Origin: an uncultured Acidobacteriota bacterium
GTDB lineage: Bacteria; Acidobacteriota; Blastocatellia; RBC074
Length of the DNA: 64,000 nucleotides
Direction: 5' to 3'
Assembly (NCBI GenBank): GCA_902825875.1
Contig: CADECP010000030.1
Location: 21,939 to 85,938, forward strand
Both the position numbers and the translations under genes were made by a program. This document shows positions 9,791 through 21,799 of the stretch, one piece after another (the stretch's first letter is position 1; every line of letters starts with the position of its first letter). The notes below the pieces were generated by a model, which was not told the origin of the DNA, made no database searches, and saw nothing but the letters and a program-made list of their open reading frames with translations.

Positions 9791-9820
9791 TTGACCGATT
9801 TTTTCCCGATGGGCTACACT
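9791..9820 (+). promoter_or_regulatory. Possible sigma70-type promoter for the beta-helix protein
   Basis: The 327-base gap 9747-10073 contains no gene. TTGACC (9791-9796) and TACACT (9815-9820), 18 bases apart, fit a -35/-10 pair at 5/6 and 4/6 matches to the consensus. This is weak evidence and the consensus is not verified in this phylum. No strong hairpin was seen in the rest of the gap. Confidence 0.3.
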
Positions 9821-10073
9821 CCGGCTGTCGGTGAAGCTTTTCTCTCAACGGTTTCACTTCCACCCCATTCAATTTGATGCGCATGCCTCGCAGCATCAGT
9901 TCCCCTGTATCTTTGGTTTCTTAAGCAGTCGCAGACTATGCTGACGAACGTTTCGGCTTATGGTCTGATACTTTGCGCGAATCGCCGGGTCTCGCCTGCG
10001 TTTCGCGGCTGTAATCTTTTACGGTTCGGAATCTTCCCCAGCGTGTACCATCACGCAAGTCATAACAGGTTTT

Positions 10074-13000
10074 ATGCAATACAGTTTTTCCCATTTCCGC
10101 CGACTCTCTGCGATTTCGTATTTGAAAAAGCGTGTGACTCCTCATCTGACCTTGGCTGCGCTGAACGGCTGGCGAGTTTCGGCATTGACGTTGAGCCTGA
10201 CGTTAATCATCAGCGCGCTGTACATCTGGCGACCGACAACGGCGCAAATCAACAATAACAACATCAGTCTGACCGGCTCCGTGACCGGTTCGGCAGAGGT
10301 GCAATTGAATTGGCGTGTCGTCGGTTCAATTTCGGTGACTTCGTTTCGCGTGATGCGCGCATTGTCTACTGCTCCTCAATCGTTTCAATTGCTGACGACG
10401 CTTCCCACCAATATCACCAACTACAAAGACACGACGGTTTCACCGGGAACCGCATATCATTACGTTATTCGTGGAGTTCTCGCCGGTTCATCGTTGATTA
10501 CAATTCCATCCAATACGTTGACGCTGACTATTTCTGGGACGCCAACGCCAACTCCAATCACAACACCTACTCCAACTCCGACGCCAACACCGGTTGCGAC
10601 ACCAACGCCTTCGCCGACGCCGGTTGCAACGCCACCTTCTGCACCAACCAGCGGAATTTTTGCCGCGCCGAATGGCAGTTCGCGGAATCCTGGCAGTTTG
10701 CAAAGCCCGCTTGATCTGGCAACGGCATTGGCTGGCAACAGCCCTGCGCGTCCCGGCGATACCATCTGGCTGCGCGGAGGCGTGTACAGCGTTCCGGGTG
10801 CGCCGCTTTCCGGCACCGAAAACTGCGCTTACGCCTGCTTTTTGAATGGCACGTCCGTGTCGCCGATTACAATTCGCGCTTATCCCGGAGAGCGAGTAAC
10901 CATTCACGGCGGCATACGAGTCGAAGGTTCGTACACGACCTTCCGCGATTTTGAAATCACCAACCCCAACACGGACCGCACGCGCGAACGCCCAAAAGGA
11001 ATGAACGTGCTTGGCCACCACATCAAGATCATCAATATGGTCATCCACAACAACGGCGACGGCATAGCATTTTGGGCGCCCGCCGTTGATTCGGAAATTT
11101 ATGGCACTGTGTTGTATCGCAATGGATGGGAAGGCGAAGCTCGCGGAAACGGACACGGCATTTATTCGCAAAACCGCGACGGCACAAAACAAATTCTGGA
11201 TTGCGTCTCGTTCGACAATTACGCAACTGGAATGAAAGGCTTTGCCGAATCAGGTTACGTCATCGGCTACAAGTTCGAAGGAAACATCTCTTTCAACAAC
11301 GGCTCTCCGGCCCGCCCGCGAGATGAGTTCGACCGCCAACCCAACATTTTGGTCGGCGCGGCTATCAATCCGTCCGACCGGATTGAAATTCTCAACAACT
11401 ACACTTATCACCCACTGAATTCGCGCGGCGCATCGCTCGGCTTGGGCTACATCGCCAACCCCAATGGCCGCACAATCGTGCAAGGCAATTATCTGGTCAG
11501 CGGAAATGCCGTCACGGCTTATTTGAAATACTGGAAAAATCTGAGCTTTACAGACAACACGGTCATCGGCAACGACCAGATCATTTCGGTGCATCCTCCG
11601 GCCAACACGGTTTGGAACGTTTATCAATGGGACAATAACCGGTATTTTTCCAATGCCCAGAATCCCTGGGACACTCCTGGGCGAGTGTACAGTTTCAACA
11701 ATTGGAAACAGGCCAGTTCGCTGGATCAAAACAGCCAATTCGGCGGCAATCGCCCGACCGGCGTCAAAGTTTTTGTTCGTCCCAACCGATACGAATCCGG
11801 GCGCGCGAACATCGCCGTTTACAACTGGGATTTGCAAAATCAGGTTGCTGTGGACGTGTCTGGCGTTTTGCAACCTGGCGCACGCTACGAAATTCGCAAT
11901 CCGCAGAATTTTTACGGCGCTCCGATTTTGTCCGGCACTTACAACGGTCAGCCGTTGAATCTGCCAATGACCAGTTCGACGACCAGCCCCGAATTCAATG
12001 CCTTTGTGCTGATAACGACAGGCACTGGTTCTGCCCCGCCAGCAAATCCGACTCCGACTCCGACTCCGACTCCTACCCCGACTCCTACGCCCAAACCAAG
12101 CCCCACTCCGACTCCGACTCCGACACCAACTCCAACCCCGACTCCAACTCCGACACCAACTCCGCCGCCAAATTCAGCGACGGATATTCCACTCGAAGAC
12201 GAAGAAAGGCGCTTGCTGGAGTTAATCAATCAATACCGGCTTCAACGTGGCCGCAGCCCGCTTGGCGCAAGCATCAGTTTGACCAAAGCCAGCGACTTTC
12301 TGGCGCAGGAAATGGCAACGGCCAATTACACAGACACCATTGATCTGGCTGGACGCGGCCCGGCGGAGCGCGCGTACGACTTCGGCTTTGAAGGCGGAGC
12401 AGCGCCGATTCCCGAAGACGCGCTGGTTTCCGATGTCAGCAACTCGGCTCAGGGAGTGTTCACGGTTTGGCGTTCTTCGACCATCGGAAAAACCCTGTTG
12501 CTAACGCCGGAGTGGAAAGTCGCCGGAGTGGGGCGAGCTTTCAACGCGGCAACCAATCGCTGGCATTGGAACGTAACCTTCGCCGCTTATTGGGACGCGA
12601 CGATTCGGCTGGCGGGAGAAGATCAGGAAGGCAGAATTGACGGCAACGAATTGATTCGAACTCGACCGCCATCAAACGCCTTGCTGGAAAATCACAGCTT
12701 CAGCGGATACGGCGACGACGGATTTCCTTACAGTTCGGTTCATTGCGATGTGGATGTGACTCCGCGCGTTTGTTGGCGAGACCCGCCGCCGCAAACCAAC
12801 TCAAGATTGGCGGAAACTTCGACGGCGGAAAACTTCGTCGGCCTATGGAAAGTGATGTACACAATCAATTCGATTGGCGTTGTTCACGCCGATTACGAAG
12901 GCTGGGATCGCACGGGTTATGCGATGGAACTGCAGATCAATCCCGGCGGAACCTGGACTATGCGCGGGTACAGAAGCGGCACGGGCGCGCCATCGGTGGA

Positions 13001-13229
13001 ATCCGGAACCTGGAATCTGACTCACATCGCCAACCGTAACGAAGAAGTCATCAATTTCATCCGCGCCGGTTCACTGCTGCGAGCCACCATTCGTGCTCAC
13101 GTCGTAGCGGGTCAATTGACGCTTTTCGCCATTGACGGTGGCGGTTCGATGAAAAATTTCCTTCGTGGAGTAACCGGCGACGACAACAACCGTGACGATC
13201 CGCAAGTGATCTTCGTGCCGAAGCAGTGA
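10074..13229 (+). CDS. Secreted multidomain protein: FN3-like, beta-helix, CAP domain, joined by TP-repeat linkers
   Basis: 1051 residues. A long basic N-terminus leads into a hydrophobic export segment around residues 35-55. After a fibronectin-III-like region (about 60-150) comes a Thr-Pro linker (about 156-193), then a right-handed parallel beta-helix of the pectate-lyase type (about 195-620: [29 protein letters not shown] and other rungs). A second TP linker (about 657-700) precedes a CAP/SCP-type region ([21 protein letters not shown], about 705-840), and a further C-terminal domain of about 150 residues is unassigned. Beta-helix proteins often bind or cleave polysaccharide, which fits the neighbouring glycan locus; no catalytic residues could be assigned. 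Confidence 0.8.
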   Translation: MQYSFSHFRRLSAISYLKKRVTPHLTLAALNGWRVSALTLSLTLIISALYIWRPTTAQINNNNISLTGSVTGSAEVQLNWRVVGSISVTSFRVMRALSTAPQSFQLLTTLPTNITNYKDTTVSPGTAYHYVIRGVLAGSSLITIPSNTLTLTISGTPTPTPITTPTPTPTPTPVATPTPSPTPVATPPSAPTSGIFAAPNGSSRNPGSLQSPLDLATALAGNSPARPGDTIWLRGGVYSVPGAPLSGTENCAYACFLNGTSVSPITIRAYPGERVTIHGGIRVEGSYTTFRDFEITNPNTDRTRERPKGMNVLGHHIKIINMVIHNNGDGIAFWAPAVDSEIYGTVLYRNGWEGEARGNGHGIYSQNRDGTKQILDCVSFDNYATGMKGFAESGYVIGYKFEGNISFNNGSPARPRDEFDRQPNILVGAAINPSDRIEILNNYTYHPLNSRGASLGLGYIANPNGRTIVQGNYLVSGNAVTAYLKYWKNLSFTDNTVIGNDQIISVHPPANTVWNVYQWDNNRYFSNAQNPWDTPGRVYSFNNWKQASSLDQNSQFGGNRPTGVKVFVRPNRYESGRANIAVYNWDLQNQVAVDVSGVLQPGARYEIRNPQNFYGAPILSGTYNGQPLNLPMTSSTTSPEFNAFVLITTGTGSAPPANPTPTPTPTPTPTPTPKPSPTPTPTPTPTPTPTPTPTPTPPPNSATDIPLEDEERRLLELINQYRLQRGRSPLGASISLTKASDFLAQEMATANYTDTIDLAGRGPAERAYDFGFEGGAAPIPEDALVSDVSNSAQGVFTVWRSSTIGKTLLLTPEWKVAGVGRAFNAATNRWHWNVTFAAYWDATIRLAGEDQEGRIDGNELIRTRPPSNALLENHSFSGYGDDGFPYSSVHCDVDVTPRVCWRDPPPQTNSRLAETSTAENFVGLWKVMYTINSIGVVHADYEGWDRTGYAMELQINPGGTWTMRGYRSGTGAPSVESGTWNLTHIANRNEEVINFIRAGSLLRATIRAHVVAGQLTLFAIDGGGSMKNFLRGVTGDDNNRDDPQVIFVPKQ

Positions 13230-13417
13230 GGGCGGGAGAGATAGAGCGACGGAGAGACAAGGGGACGGAGAGAAATAGAGGGAAGGAGAGAGATAGGGAG
13301 TGAGAATGCTTTCAACAGCCCTCAATCTCTCTTTCCCGCCTTCCCTCTATCCCTCATTCCCGCCATCCCTCCTTCTCTCTTTCCCGCCATCACGCCTTCC
13401 CTCATTCCCGCCTTCTC
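13230..13417. repeat. Purine/pyrimidine inverted array between convergent genes
   Basis: The left part (13230-13303) is nearly pure purine (GGGAGAGATAGAG, GGACGGAGAG, GGGAAGGAGAG), the right part (about 13325-13417) nearly pure pyrimidine (CTCTCTTTCCCGCC, TTCCCTCTATCCC). Each side is a degenerate tandem of 7-10-base words, and the right side is roughly the reverse complement of the left. It lies between two convergent genes, so the transcript could fold into a long imperfect hairpin and may end transcription from both sides; this role is inferred. Confidence 0.6.
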
Positions 13418-14686
13418 TCATTCCCTCTTTCCTTCAATCATTGCCGCAGCAGCCATTGTCATAAAGGCATTGAACTCATCCGCCAGATCGCCGTCGCTGC
13501 TTAATCGTTGCAGCAAAATCACACCAACCAATTCTTTTTTCGGATCAACCCAGCCGTAGGTTTTCCACAATCCGCCGTGTCCATAAGTTCCGATTGAATT
13601 CAGCCGAAAGGTTCCTTCGGTGTTGCGAACGACCGCCCAGCCCAGTCCAAATCCGATGCCTGGCGAAAATCCAGCTTTCAACTCATCCGTGTGATTGGCC
13701 GTCATCAACTCAACGGACAACTTCGACAAGATGCGTTTGCCGTCGAACGCGCCGCCGAGCATCATCTGGTAAAAACGAAACAGATCAGGCGCAGTGGAAT
13801 ACAGCCCGGCTTCAGGGGCGGGGTATTTCGCTTCGGCGCGAAACAAATCCACGTCAGCTTTGACCAGCTTGTCATTGTCCATCCGGTAAATCGTCGCAAT
13901 GCGTTCGCGTTTGCTTTCGGGAACGAAAAAATGGCTGTCGTGCATGCCCAGCGGTTTGAACAATCGTTCTTCCAAAAACTGCTCGTAGCTTTTGCCGGAA
14001 ACCAATTCAATGATGCGCCCCAGCGTGGCAATGCCCATGTTGCTGTAGCTCCATTTCGTGCCCGGCTCAAAATCCAGAAAGCGAGTTGGGAACGCTTCGA
14101 CCGCTTCGGCCAAAGTGCGGTCGCGTTTGCTGAACAGTTCAGCAAAACCTTCGGGATAACCGCCGCTCATTCCTGAAGTGTGAGTCATCAAATCGCGGAT
14201 GGTGATTTTGCGCGAGGGCTTGCGAATTTCTTCAATGTCGCCGTCGCCTTTTTCCCGAACTTGAAGTTTGGCAAAACCGGGAAGAAATTTTTCGACCGGG
14301 TCGCTGATCGCCAGCAATCCATCTTCGGCCAACATCATCACACCAACACAAGTGATCGGCTTCGTCATCGAAGCGATTTGAAAAATCGTGTCTTGCGTCA
14401 TCGGCTTTTGGCTTTCCAAATCCTGCACGCCGAACGCCAACGATTGAACCGGTTTGCCGCGATGCGCCAGCAACGTGACGATGCCTGCCGCGCGCCCTCG
14501 ATCCACAAACGACTTCATCCGCTCCGAAAGCCTGGCCAGTCGCTCTGCGTCAAAAAACGGCGAAGGTTTTTCCGAAGCGGTCTTAACCGCCACCGGTTTC
14601 GGCGGACGTTTTTTGCGCTGCGGAGTCGCCGTAACGCTGCTCGTCAACAACACAATCACCAGACTGAATGCAAAAGCTCGTTTCAT
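13418..14686 (-). CDS. Serine hydrolase, beta-lactamase class C / esterase family
   Basis: 422 residues from the ATG that overlaps the ThuA stop (ATGA). Signal peptide MKRAFAFSLVIVLLTSSVTA. The penicillin-binding-type active site SxxK is SMTK (about residue 105, IASMTKPIT), followed by YSN (WSYSNMGIA) as the second motif and a late HGG (YGHGGLWKT) in the position of KTG. These mark EstB/class C-like beta-lactamase-fold enzymes, which hydrolyse esters or D-amino-acid peptides in the periplasm or outside; true beta-lactamase activity is not implied. Coupled to ThuA. Confidence 0.87.
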   Translation of the reverse strand: MKRAFAFSLVIVLLTSSVTATPQRKKRPPKPVAVKTASEKPSPFFDAERLARLSERMKSFVDRGRAAGIVTLLAHRGKPVQSLAFGVQDLESQKPMTQDTIFQIASMTKPITCVGVMMLAEDGLLAISDPVEKFLPGFAKLQVREKGDGDIEEIRKPSRKITIRDLMTHTSGMSGGYPEGFAELFSKRDRTLAEAVEAFPTRFLDFEPGTKWSYSNMGIATLGRIIELVSGKSYEQFLEERLFKPLGMHDSHFFVPESKRERIATIYRMDNDKLVKADVDLFRAEAKYPAPEAGLYSTAPDLFRFYQMMLGGAFDGKRILSKLSVELMTANHTDELKAGFSPGIGFGLGWAVVRNTEGTFRLNSIGTYGHGGLWKTYGWVDPKKELVGVILLQRLSSDGDLADEFNAFMTMAAAAMIEGKRE

Positions 14687-15546
14687 TTCGTCGCTCTGAT
14701 GCCGTGGTATTTCACGTCCACGTTGAATTTCCCTGCCCACTTTTTCGGCACGGGCTTGCCCACCGCCCAATGAATCCCGTTGATGACCAGCCGTTGGAAC
14801 GATTCCACCTGGAAATCTTCGGGATGGCCAAGCGTCGTGACAAACACCTTCGCGTTGGCCTTGTTTCGCCAAGTCCACGCGACAAGATTTTCCACCGCAT
14901 CTTTGCGCTCCGAATCCACCGCACGTCCCATCAACAATTGTTTGGCATCAGCGGGCGGAAAATTTGGCAGCACGTGATACAGCCACGACCGCACGTGAAA
15001 GCTGGGATCAACACCAGTCAAAATGGGATGGCTTTCCGCTCCTGCCACGATGCGAACGTCGGCGCTGGATTTGTGTCCGTAATGGTAATGACCGTTTCCC
15101 CAGCCCGGCGGAGCGCCCAGATATGCCGGAGCAAAGCTGTTCCAGATTTCCATCGGATGGCCTTTGGGATAGTTGAAGGAATGCGTCGTCGTTCGGAACG
15201 CGACGACCGGCTTGCCGGAATTCAGATATTTGCGAATGTGTTCGATTTGCTCAGCGGGCAACCGTCGCCAGCGAAGAAAGAACACCGCCACGTCCGCATT
15301 GGCCAGAGCTTCCAGGCCGGGAATGTTTTCTTCGGCGTTTTCATCGGGAAACGATTTCAACACAGTCGCCTGCATGCCGTAATGCTTTTCCAGTTCGGCA
15401 GCGAGGATCGGAAAGGTGCTTTCCGATCCGTACTCGTGATCTCCGCTGACAAACACAACGTGCGGACGCTTCGGAGCCGCCGCCCCTCCCCACGACAACG
15501 CAACCGCCGCGCTTACCACACAGACAACTGCCAACAGCTTTTTCAT
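14683..15546 (-). CDS. Secreted ThuA-domain protein
   Basis: 287 residues from MKKLLAVVCVVSAAVALSWG, a clear signal peptide; the open frame extends nine codons upstream but those lack a better start. The body is a ThuA-like (trehalose-utilisation, class I glutamine-amidotransferase-like fold) domain: HVVFVSGDHEYGSE, ADVAVFFLRWRRL, FHVRSWLYHVLP. Proteins of this type are common in planctomycetes and Acidobacteria, often next to secreted sugar-degrading enzymes. The catalytic role is unproven. Its end overlaps the serine hydrolase start by four bases. Confidence 0.85.
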   Translation of the reverse strand: MKKLLAVVCVVSAAVALSWGGAAAPKRPHVVFVSGDHEYGSESTFPILAAELEKHYGMQATVLKSFPDENAEENIPGLEALANADVAVFFLRWRRLPAEQIEHIRKYLNSGKPVVAFRTTTHSFNYPKGHPMEIWNSFAPAYLGAPPGWGNGHYHYGHKSSADVRIVAGAESHPILTGVDPSFHVRSWLYHVLPNFPPADAKQLLMGRAVDSERKDAVENLVAWTWRNKANAKVFVTTLGHPEDFQVESFQRLVINGIHWAVGKPVPKKWAGKFNVDVKYHGIRATK

Positions 15547-15559
15547 CGCTTCACGCTCC

Positions 15560-17989
15560 TTACGCCTTAACACGGACTCTCTGACTTATCTGCGTTTGCT
15601 GACTCACACGCTCGTAGATGTTAACTTCAGAATTTTCATGCAGAAGCGAAACCACGACAGCGAATCGCTGGTTGGTAGTTTCCGCAAGAGCCCACTTCCG
15701 TTGGCAAATCACAGCTAGATAAAGCGGGTTGCCGTCATAACGCCAACTCGCCTTTGAAACGCGGAGAAGGCCTTTTTGAAGTGTGCCGCACTTCCTCAAA
15801 TTCTTCCCTGGCTTAAGATCAATCTCATTCGATTTGAGGTGTTTCAATGCGGGAATGTCAGAATCTTCCCAGTTTTCTTTTTCTTCTATGTCCCACTTTC
15901 GTAGCGCATCGGCAATATCTTCTGGGGAAATATTACGAAAGAGGGCAAATTCCATCGTAACGCCGAGATAACTGTCTCCTCGTGTATGACGAGTCGGAGG
16001 ATCGAAAGCCAATGTCACACAGATGTAGCCACTTCCTTTAGCAGTCAAAAACTCTTCTGGTAATGATGGTAAGGTAAAAATCTGAAACGAATCCAAGTCT
16101 ATCAATCCATCTGTCATCAGGAGAGTCTCGTTTGTATCCGACCAACGCGCTCGTGTGAAGTCCGGCTGCCCGTAACCATATACTCGCAACAAGTTTTTCT
16201 CCCAACTTTCCTTTTCAGAAAAGACAGGCGGACGGTTAGTTGGCAATCTGGCTGAGTCAACAATCAACGCTCGAATCAAATTCGACGAAGCAGTGGGAAA
16301 CTCCCGAAAAAGCCGAGCTGCTAAATTGGCAACACGCGGCGCGGCAAAGCTGGTTCCGGCAACAGTGCGAAACAGCCTGCCATCTGGCGGCGCAAAGTTT
16401 TTCGCCGTTGTCGGCACTCCGGCATAGTCTGACGAGTTAGTACGGATACTCCCCCGCTCAAACCTCAAATCGCCTGCGTAGTCCACTACTTCCGGTTTGA
16501 TGGCTCCATCTACTCCAAGTCCGATTCGAGTAAATGGCGATGGCCAGCCCTTTTCACCAGCGACTAGTCGTTCAATACCTTGTTCGTGAAATTGATGCCT
16601 GTCCCTGCCGGGACCGTAAGACAGTCCACCAACCGTAATGGCGAGGGCAGCGGTGGCAGGGCTAATGACGCGCGCTTCATCGGAATCGAGCAGATAAGCT
16701 GGGTATTCACCTAGAATATCTTCGTCTTCCAACTCCGATGGGAAGAAATTTCCGGCAGAGATCACAAACACAATCTCTCGGTCACGATGCTTATAGGCGA
16801 GTTCATCAATCGCCGCCGCCAGCCGAAATTGATAGCTCCCATCTGTGTAAACCAGCTTTTGATCTCCAAGTGAGATGTTGATGACCTTGACTGTAGGGTA
16901 GTTCTCCAAGAAGTAGTTGATCGCTGTCTCCAGTTGATGTTCCAACAACTCACCTTCGTCGTACTCATTGTTGTTGTCGGTGACGCGCGCTGAAAATAAT
17001 TGCGCAGACGGGCTGAAGTTTCTGGTGGCAATGCACTCGCCGATGTCGTGATAAATAGCAATACCGCCAACCGCTGTTCCGTGTCCTCCGGTTTTCTCAT
17101 CTCCGTCTGCTGCGCTCTCTGATATGCGCTCACGTAAGCGATCCGGGAAAACCTGAGCATCTCCCAACGCGGGGCCAATCAACGGATGCTGTTGCATTAC
17201 ACCGCTATCCAAGATCAATACACCAATCAAATCGTCCGGTACGTTCGCTTCAATCGTGAGTTGTGAAACGTCGAGTTTTGCCATTTCAAGCATCTCGAAG
17301 CTGGGGCTTGGTCGGCGCTCGATTTCTTTGACGTAATCAATGCCAAGCAGTGTAGGCAGCACACTGGCAGTGACCTTTGCTCGCAACAAACAAAGGTTTT
17401 CCCCAATCCACCAATCTGTGACAGCCAGCATCTGTTGTTTTAGGAAGTTTTCAATTTCATTGACCCGTTGCTTAGATTCCTGGCGGTTGCCGCTGTGCCA
17501 AAGCTCGATGTCGAGCGCCACAATCTCGTCATCCAACAGGGGTTCATCTCTCAGCCTTGTGCCAATCCTATCTTCCGGAGCGATTTCTGTTATGCCTTCT
17601 ATCACTGCTAACCCTGAGTACTGCTCCGCGCGTGCATACGCGCCCAAGCGCCGACGCAATTCTTTCAACGAATCTTCATTGGGGAATACCACAATTACGC
17701 GTTTGGCGTCTTTCGCCAGCATTCGCAATCCCATTCGCCCAAGTTCCTCTTCGTCGAGATAGCCTTGATGGTGAAGTTGAAGCTTAAAGATAAGCTTTGG
17801 ATTGATACCTTGAGGTGCAGTTTTCTTTCTTACTTGTAAGCGATTGGCAATCTGTTCGGCTTGTGCGAGCAACGTCTGTCCATGCCCTTTGCGATCACCT
17901 CTGGCAGGAATTTTCCCGCCACTCTGTTTGCGTTTAGGCAACGCTTGTTGCCACTGAGGCAATTCCAAATGCTCAAGATTTCTGGCCAT
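15560..17989 (-). CDS. Subtilisin-like (S8) serine protease, IetS-like effector
   Basis: 809 residues without signal peptide, so intracellular. An N-terminal about 240-residue region of unknown fold (basic start, then LHHQGYLDEEELGRMGL) precedes an S8 domain with intact triad: Asp near 259 (GVLILDSGV), His near 303 (GGHGTAVGG), oxyanion Asn near 410 (VISAGNFFP), Ser near 548 (VAGTSFAAPRVA). A C-terminal domain of about 220 residues follows. It lies 26 bases after an AAA+ ATPase gene in the same direction. This pair matches the IetAS module known from an Agrobacterium Ti plasmid (protease toxin, ATPase antitoxin) and from anti-phage screens. Codon choice looks more mixed than in flanking genes. 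Confidence 0.85.
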   Translation of the reverse strand: MARNLEHLELPQWQQALPKRKQSGGKIPARGDRKGHGQTLLAQAEQIANRLQVRKKTAPQGINPKLIFKLQLHHQGYLDEEELGRMGLRMLAKDAKRVIVVFPNEDSLKELRRRLGAYARAEQYSGLAVIEGITEIAPEDRIGTRLRDEPLLDDEIVALDIELWHSGNRQESKQRVNEIENFLKQQMLAVTDWWIGENLCLLRAKVTASVLPTLLGIDYVKEIERRPSPSFEMLEMAKLDVSQLTIEANVPDDLIGVLILDSGVMQQHPLIGPALGDAQVFPDRLRERISESAADGDEKTGGHGTAVGGIAIYHDIGECIATRNFSPSAQLFSARVTDNNNEYDEGELLEHQLETAINYFLENYPTVKVINISLGDQKLVYTDGSYQFRLAAAIDELAYKHRDREIVFVISAGNFFPSELEDEDILGEYPAYLLDSDEARVISPATAALAITVGGLSYGPGRDRHQFHEQGIERLVAGEKGWPSPFTRIGLGVDGAIKPEVVDYAGDLRFERGSIRTNSSDYAGVPTTAKNFAPPDGRLFRTVAGTSFAAPRVANLAARLFREFPTASSNLIRALIVDSARLPTNRPPVFSEKESWEKNLLRVYGYGQPDFTRARWSDTNETLLMTDGLIDLDSFQIFTLPSLPEEFLTAKGSGYICVTLAFDPPTRHTRGDSYLGVTMEFALFRNISPEDIADALRKWDIEEKENWEDSDIPALKHLKSNEIDLKPGKNLRKCGTLQKGLLRVSKASWRYDGNPLYLAVICQRKWALAETTNQRFAVVVSLLHENSEVNIYERVSQQTQISQRVRVKA

Positions 17990-18015
17990 AGGCTGAGTCC
18001 CCTGTTATTCATTAC

Positions 18016-19062
18016 TCAATCAACTTGCCTGCGTTTTCCCGTTGTGTGTCGGTTTGTCTTAGCAGGCGTAAGATTACGTGAGATCGTCCGCCGCTCAAGA
18101 TACGAATCAAGTGAAGTTCGTACATCCCCCTTATTGATTTGAGTTCGTCCATCCAACAAGGCCAGCCGTGCAGCTTCAATACTAAAACGCTCGACATCCG
18201 CCCCGGTTGCGTCGGCGAGTTGCTTTGCAAGCGCCCCAATGTTCAACAATGAGCAGTCAAACCCTCTCAAAAACTGCCGCAGCATCAGCACACGGTCCTG
18301 CACAGATGGCGCAGGAAACTGAACGACTGTCTCAAATCTACGCCATACTGCTTTATCTAGGAGCTTTTCATGGTTAGTGGCAGCAATGAGTAAGCTTTCG
18401 CCGCGAAAGGCATCCATCAACTGCAACAATGTGTTGACTACCCGCTTTAGTTCACCATGTTCGAAAACGTTATCTCGATCCTTGCCAATAGCATCGAATT
18501 CGTCGAATAGAACAACCCATCGCCCGCGTTGAATAAAATCAAAGACACGCCTGAGATTAGCTGCTGTTTCGCCGAGGTAAGAAGAAACCACAGCATCAAA
18601 TCTGACGATGGCGAGTGGAGAGGACAGCACACCGGCAATGACTTGAGCCGCCAGAGTCTTCCCACACCCAGGTGGCCCAAAAAACAAAACGCGCTGGGTC
18701 GGCTTAATCCCGCCCCCGACTAGCAAATCTTTATGACGATGCTCACGCACAATTTGCTTTAGTGAGCCTAAAGAAGATTCTGGCAGAACGAGCCGGTCCC
18801 AATCGTAGGGAGACTCAGTAATGTCCAACAGAGGAAAACCACGTTCTCTATCTTTAGGAATTTCGTAATGACTGACATTGTTGGGCTTCCCATTTCGATG
18901 CCCAGTACCATTGAGCAATATTCTTTCCAAATCATCGGCCAATAAGCGATGGTTCTTAATGCGCTCTTCTTGAATTAGCTCTGAAGCAGCAGAGCGAAAA
19001 GCCGAATCATCGTGCATAGCGTAACCGCGAAAAAGTTGGCGCAGCAGGTCTCCGTTTGTCAT
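18016..19062 (-). CDS. AAA+ ATPase, IetA-like partner of the subtilase
   Basis: 348 residues from the ATG preceded by GGAG nine bases upstream; a GTG 15 bases earlier is also possible. Single AAA+ domain: Walker A FGPPGCGKT near residue 131, Walker B WVVLFDEFDAIG near 185, sensor-1 IAATNHE, and an arginine-finger region VWRRFETV. The core resembles FtsH/spastin-type ATPases, while the N-terminal helical region is specific. With the adjoining S8 protease it forms a two-gene unit in which, by analogy to IetAS, the ATPase controls the protease. No other defence gene is adjacent. Confidence 0.85.
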   Translation of the reverse strand: MTNGDLLRQLFRGYAMHDDSAFRSAASELIQEERIKNHRLLADDLERILLNGTGHRNGKPNNVSHYEIPKDRERGFPLLDITESPYDWDRLVLPESSLGSLKQIVREHRHKDLLVGGGIKPTQRVLFFGPPGCGKTLAAQVIAGVLSSPLAIVRFDAVVSSYLGETAANLRRVFDFIQRGRWVVLFDEFDAIGKDRDNVFEHGELKRVVNTLLQLMDAFRGESLLIAATNHEKLLDKAVWRRFETVVQFPAPSVQDRVLMLRQFLRGFDCSLLNIGALAKQLADATGADVERFSIEAARLALLDGRTQINKGDVRTSLDSYLERRTISRNLTPAKTNRHTTGKRRQVD

Positions 19063-19098
19063 TGTTTTACTCTCCACTGTTCATCTTGGTGGGGCTGC

Positions 19099-19194
19099 CT
19101 GCCCATTGGGCAGACTTGCTTGCAAATCCAGCCTTGCAAGCCCCGTCATACACGTTGTACCCGCAGCCGCTTAAGTGAAATAAATGAATTTCAC
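19099..19194. promoter_or_regulatory. Three short palindromes upstream of the AAA+/subtilase pair
   Basis: Three separate perfect dyads lie within 96 bases upstream of the AAA+ gene: CTGCCC-ATT-GGGCAG (19099-19113), GCTTGCAA-n8-TTGCAAGC (19118-19141) and GTGAAAT-n6-ATTTCAC (19175-19194). Any could be an operator or an RNA hairpin in the leader. They do not share a sequence. A run of nine C residues at about 19199-19207 follows. Function is unproven. Confidence 0.35.
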
Positions 19195-19296
19195 AAGCCC
19201 CCCCCCCTCTGAAACGCCACTTGAAAAGGTTTAGATAGGTGCTAAGTTTGCCTTGTGCTTAAGACTGAAATCAAGGATGGTAAGAACTCAAACTCG

Positions 19297-19324
19297 GAGT
19301 TGAGGCAAACCGCTGCCCCAACTC
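19297..19324 (-). terminator. Hairpin downstream of thiC
   Basis: Arms of 11 bases, GAGTTGAGGCA and TGCCCCAACTC, with one mismatch and a six-base loop, lie 25 bases past the thiC stop codon. In the thiC transcript the stem is followed by a G/U-mixed stretch and not a clean U-run, so intrinsic termination is likely weak or the hairpin serves as a 3' stabiliser. Confidence 0.4.
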
Positions 19325-19348
19325 TGTTTGTGCGCCAAGAACGATGCC

Positions 19349-21408
<2,060 letters not shown>

Positions 21409-21421
21409 TTGTTGAGTAAGT

Positions 21422-21793
21422 TCATAAGCAAAGAGTTCGTGGTGGGCATTTTTGCTGTTTGGACGGCAAAACTTGGAGCATAAATTTTTGTTCGCTTTCA
21501 GTCTCGGCCTTTACCTGAATCTTCTTTTGTTGAAGCGTCCGAAACTGATAAGCCTCAATTTTTATGTCGTAAATGCCCACCGGAAGCTCCGTTTCAAATC
21601 GCCCATTTGCCGGGTTAGAGGTTAAAACCCATTTTCGACCTTTACCTAAAATCGTGATTTTTGCCGGCAGAATCACGGCATCGTTCTGATCTACGATCAC
21701 ACCATTTATCTTTCCAGTTTTCACCACCTGAGCGTCGGCAAAAGCCGATAGTGATGCCAACATAATAAAAACCGTAATTACAACTTTTCTCAT
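21422..21793 (-). CDS. Small secreted protein with carboxypeptidase-regulatory-like fold
   Basis: 123 residues: signal peptide MRKVVITVFIMLASLSAFADA, then one beta-sandwich unit (GKINGVIVDQNDAVILPAKI, then NGRFETELPVGIYDIKIEAYQFR) typical of CarboxypepD_reg/CNA-B-like domains. Such single domains are common N-terminal parts of larger secreted or TonB-linked proteins in this phylum; here it stands alone with a Lys/Gln/Cys-rich tail. It starts six bases after the moaA stop codon. Specific role unknown. Confidence 0.75.
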   Translation of the reverse strand: MRKVVITVFIMLASLSAFADAQVVKTGKINGVIVDQNDAVILPAKITILGKGRKWVLTSNPANGRFETELPVGIYDIKIEAYQFRTLQQKKIQVKAETESEQKFMLQVLPSKQQKCPPRTLCL

Positions 21794-21799
21794 TTGGCG

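Noticed and set aside
12043..12172. Independent DNA repeat element
   Set aside because: The ACTCCG-type repeat is in frame and codes for the Thr-Pro linker of the beta-helix protein.
19199..19207. Phase-variable homopolymer in a gene
   Set aside because: The C-run is intergenic and not placed between recognised promoter elements.
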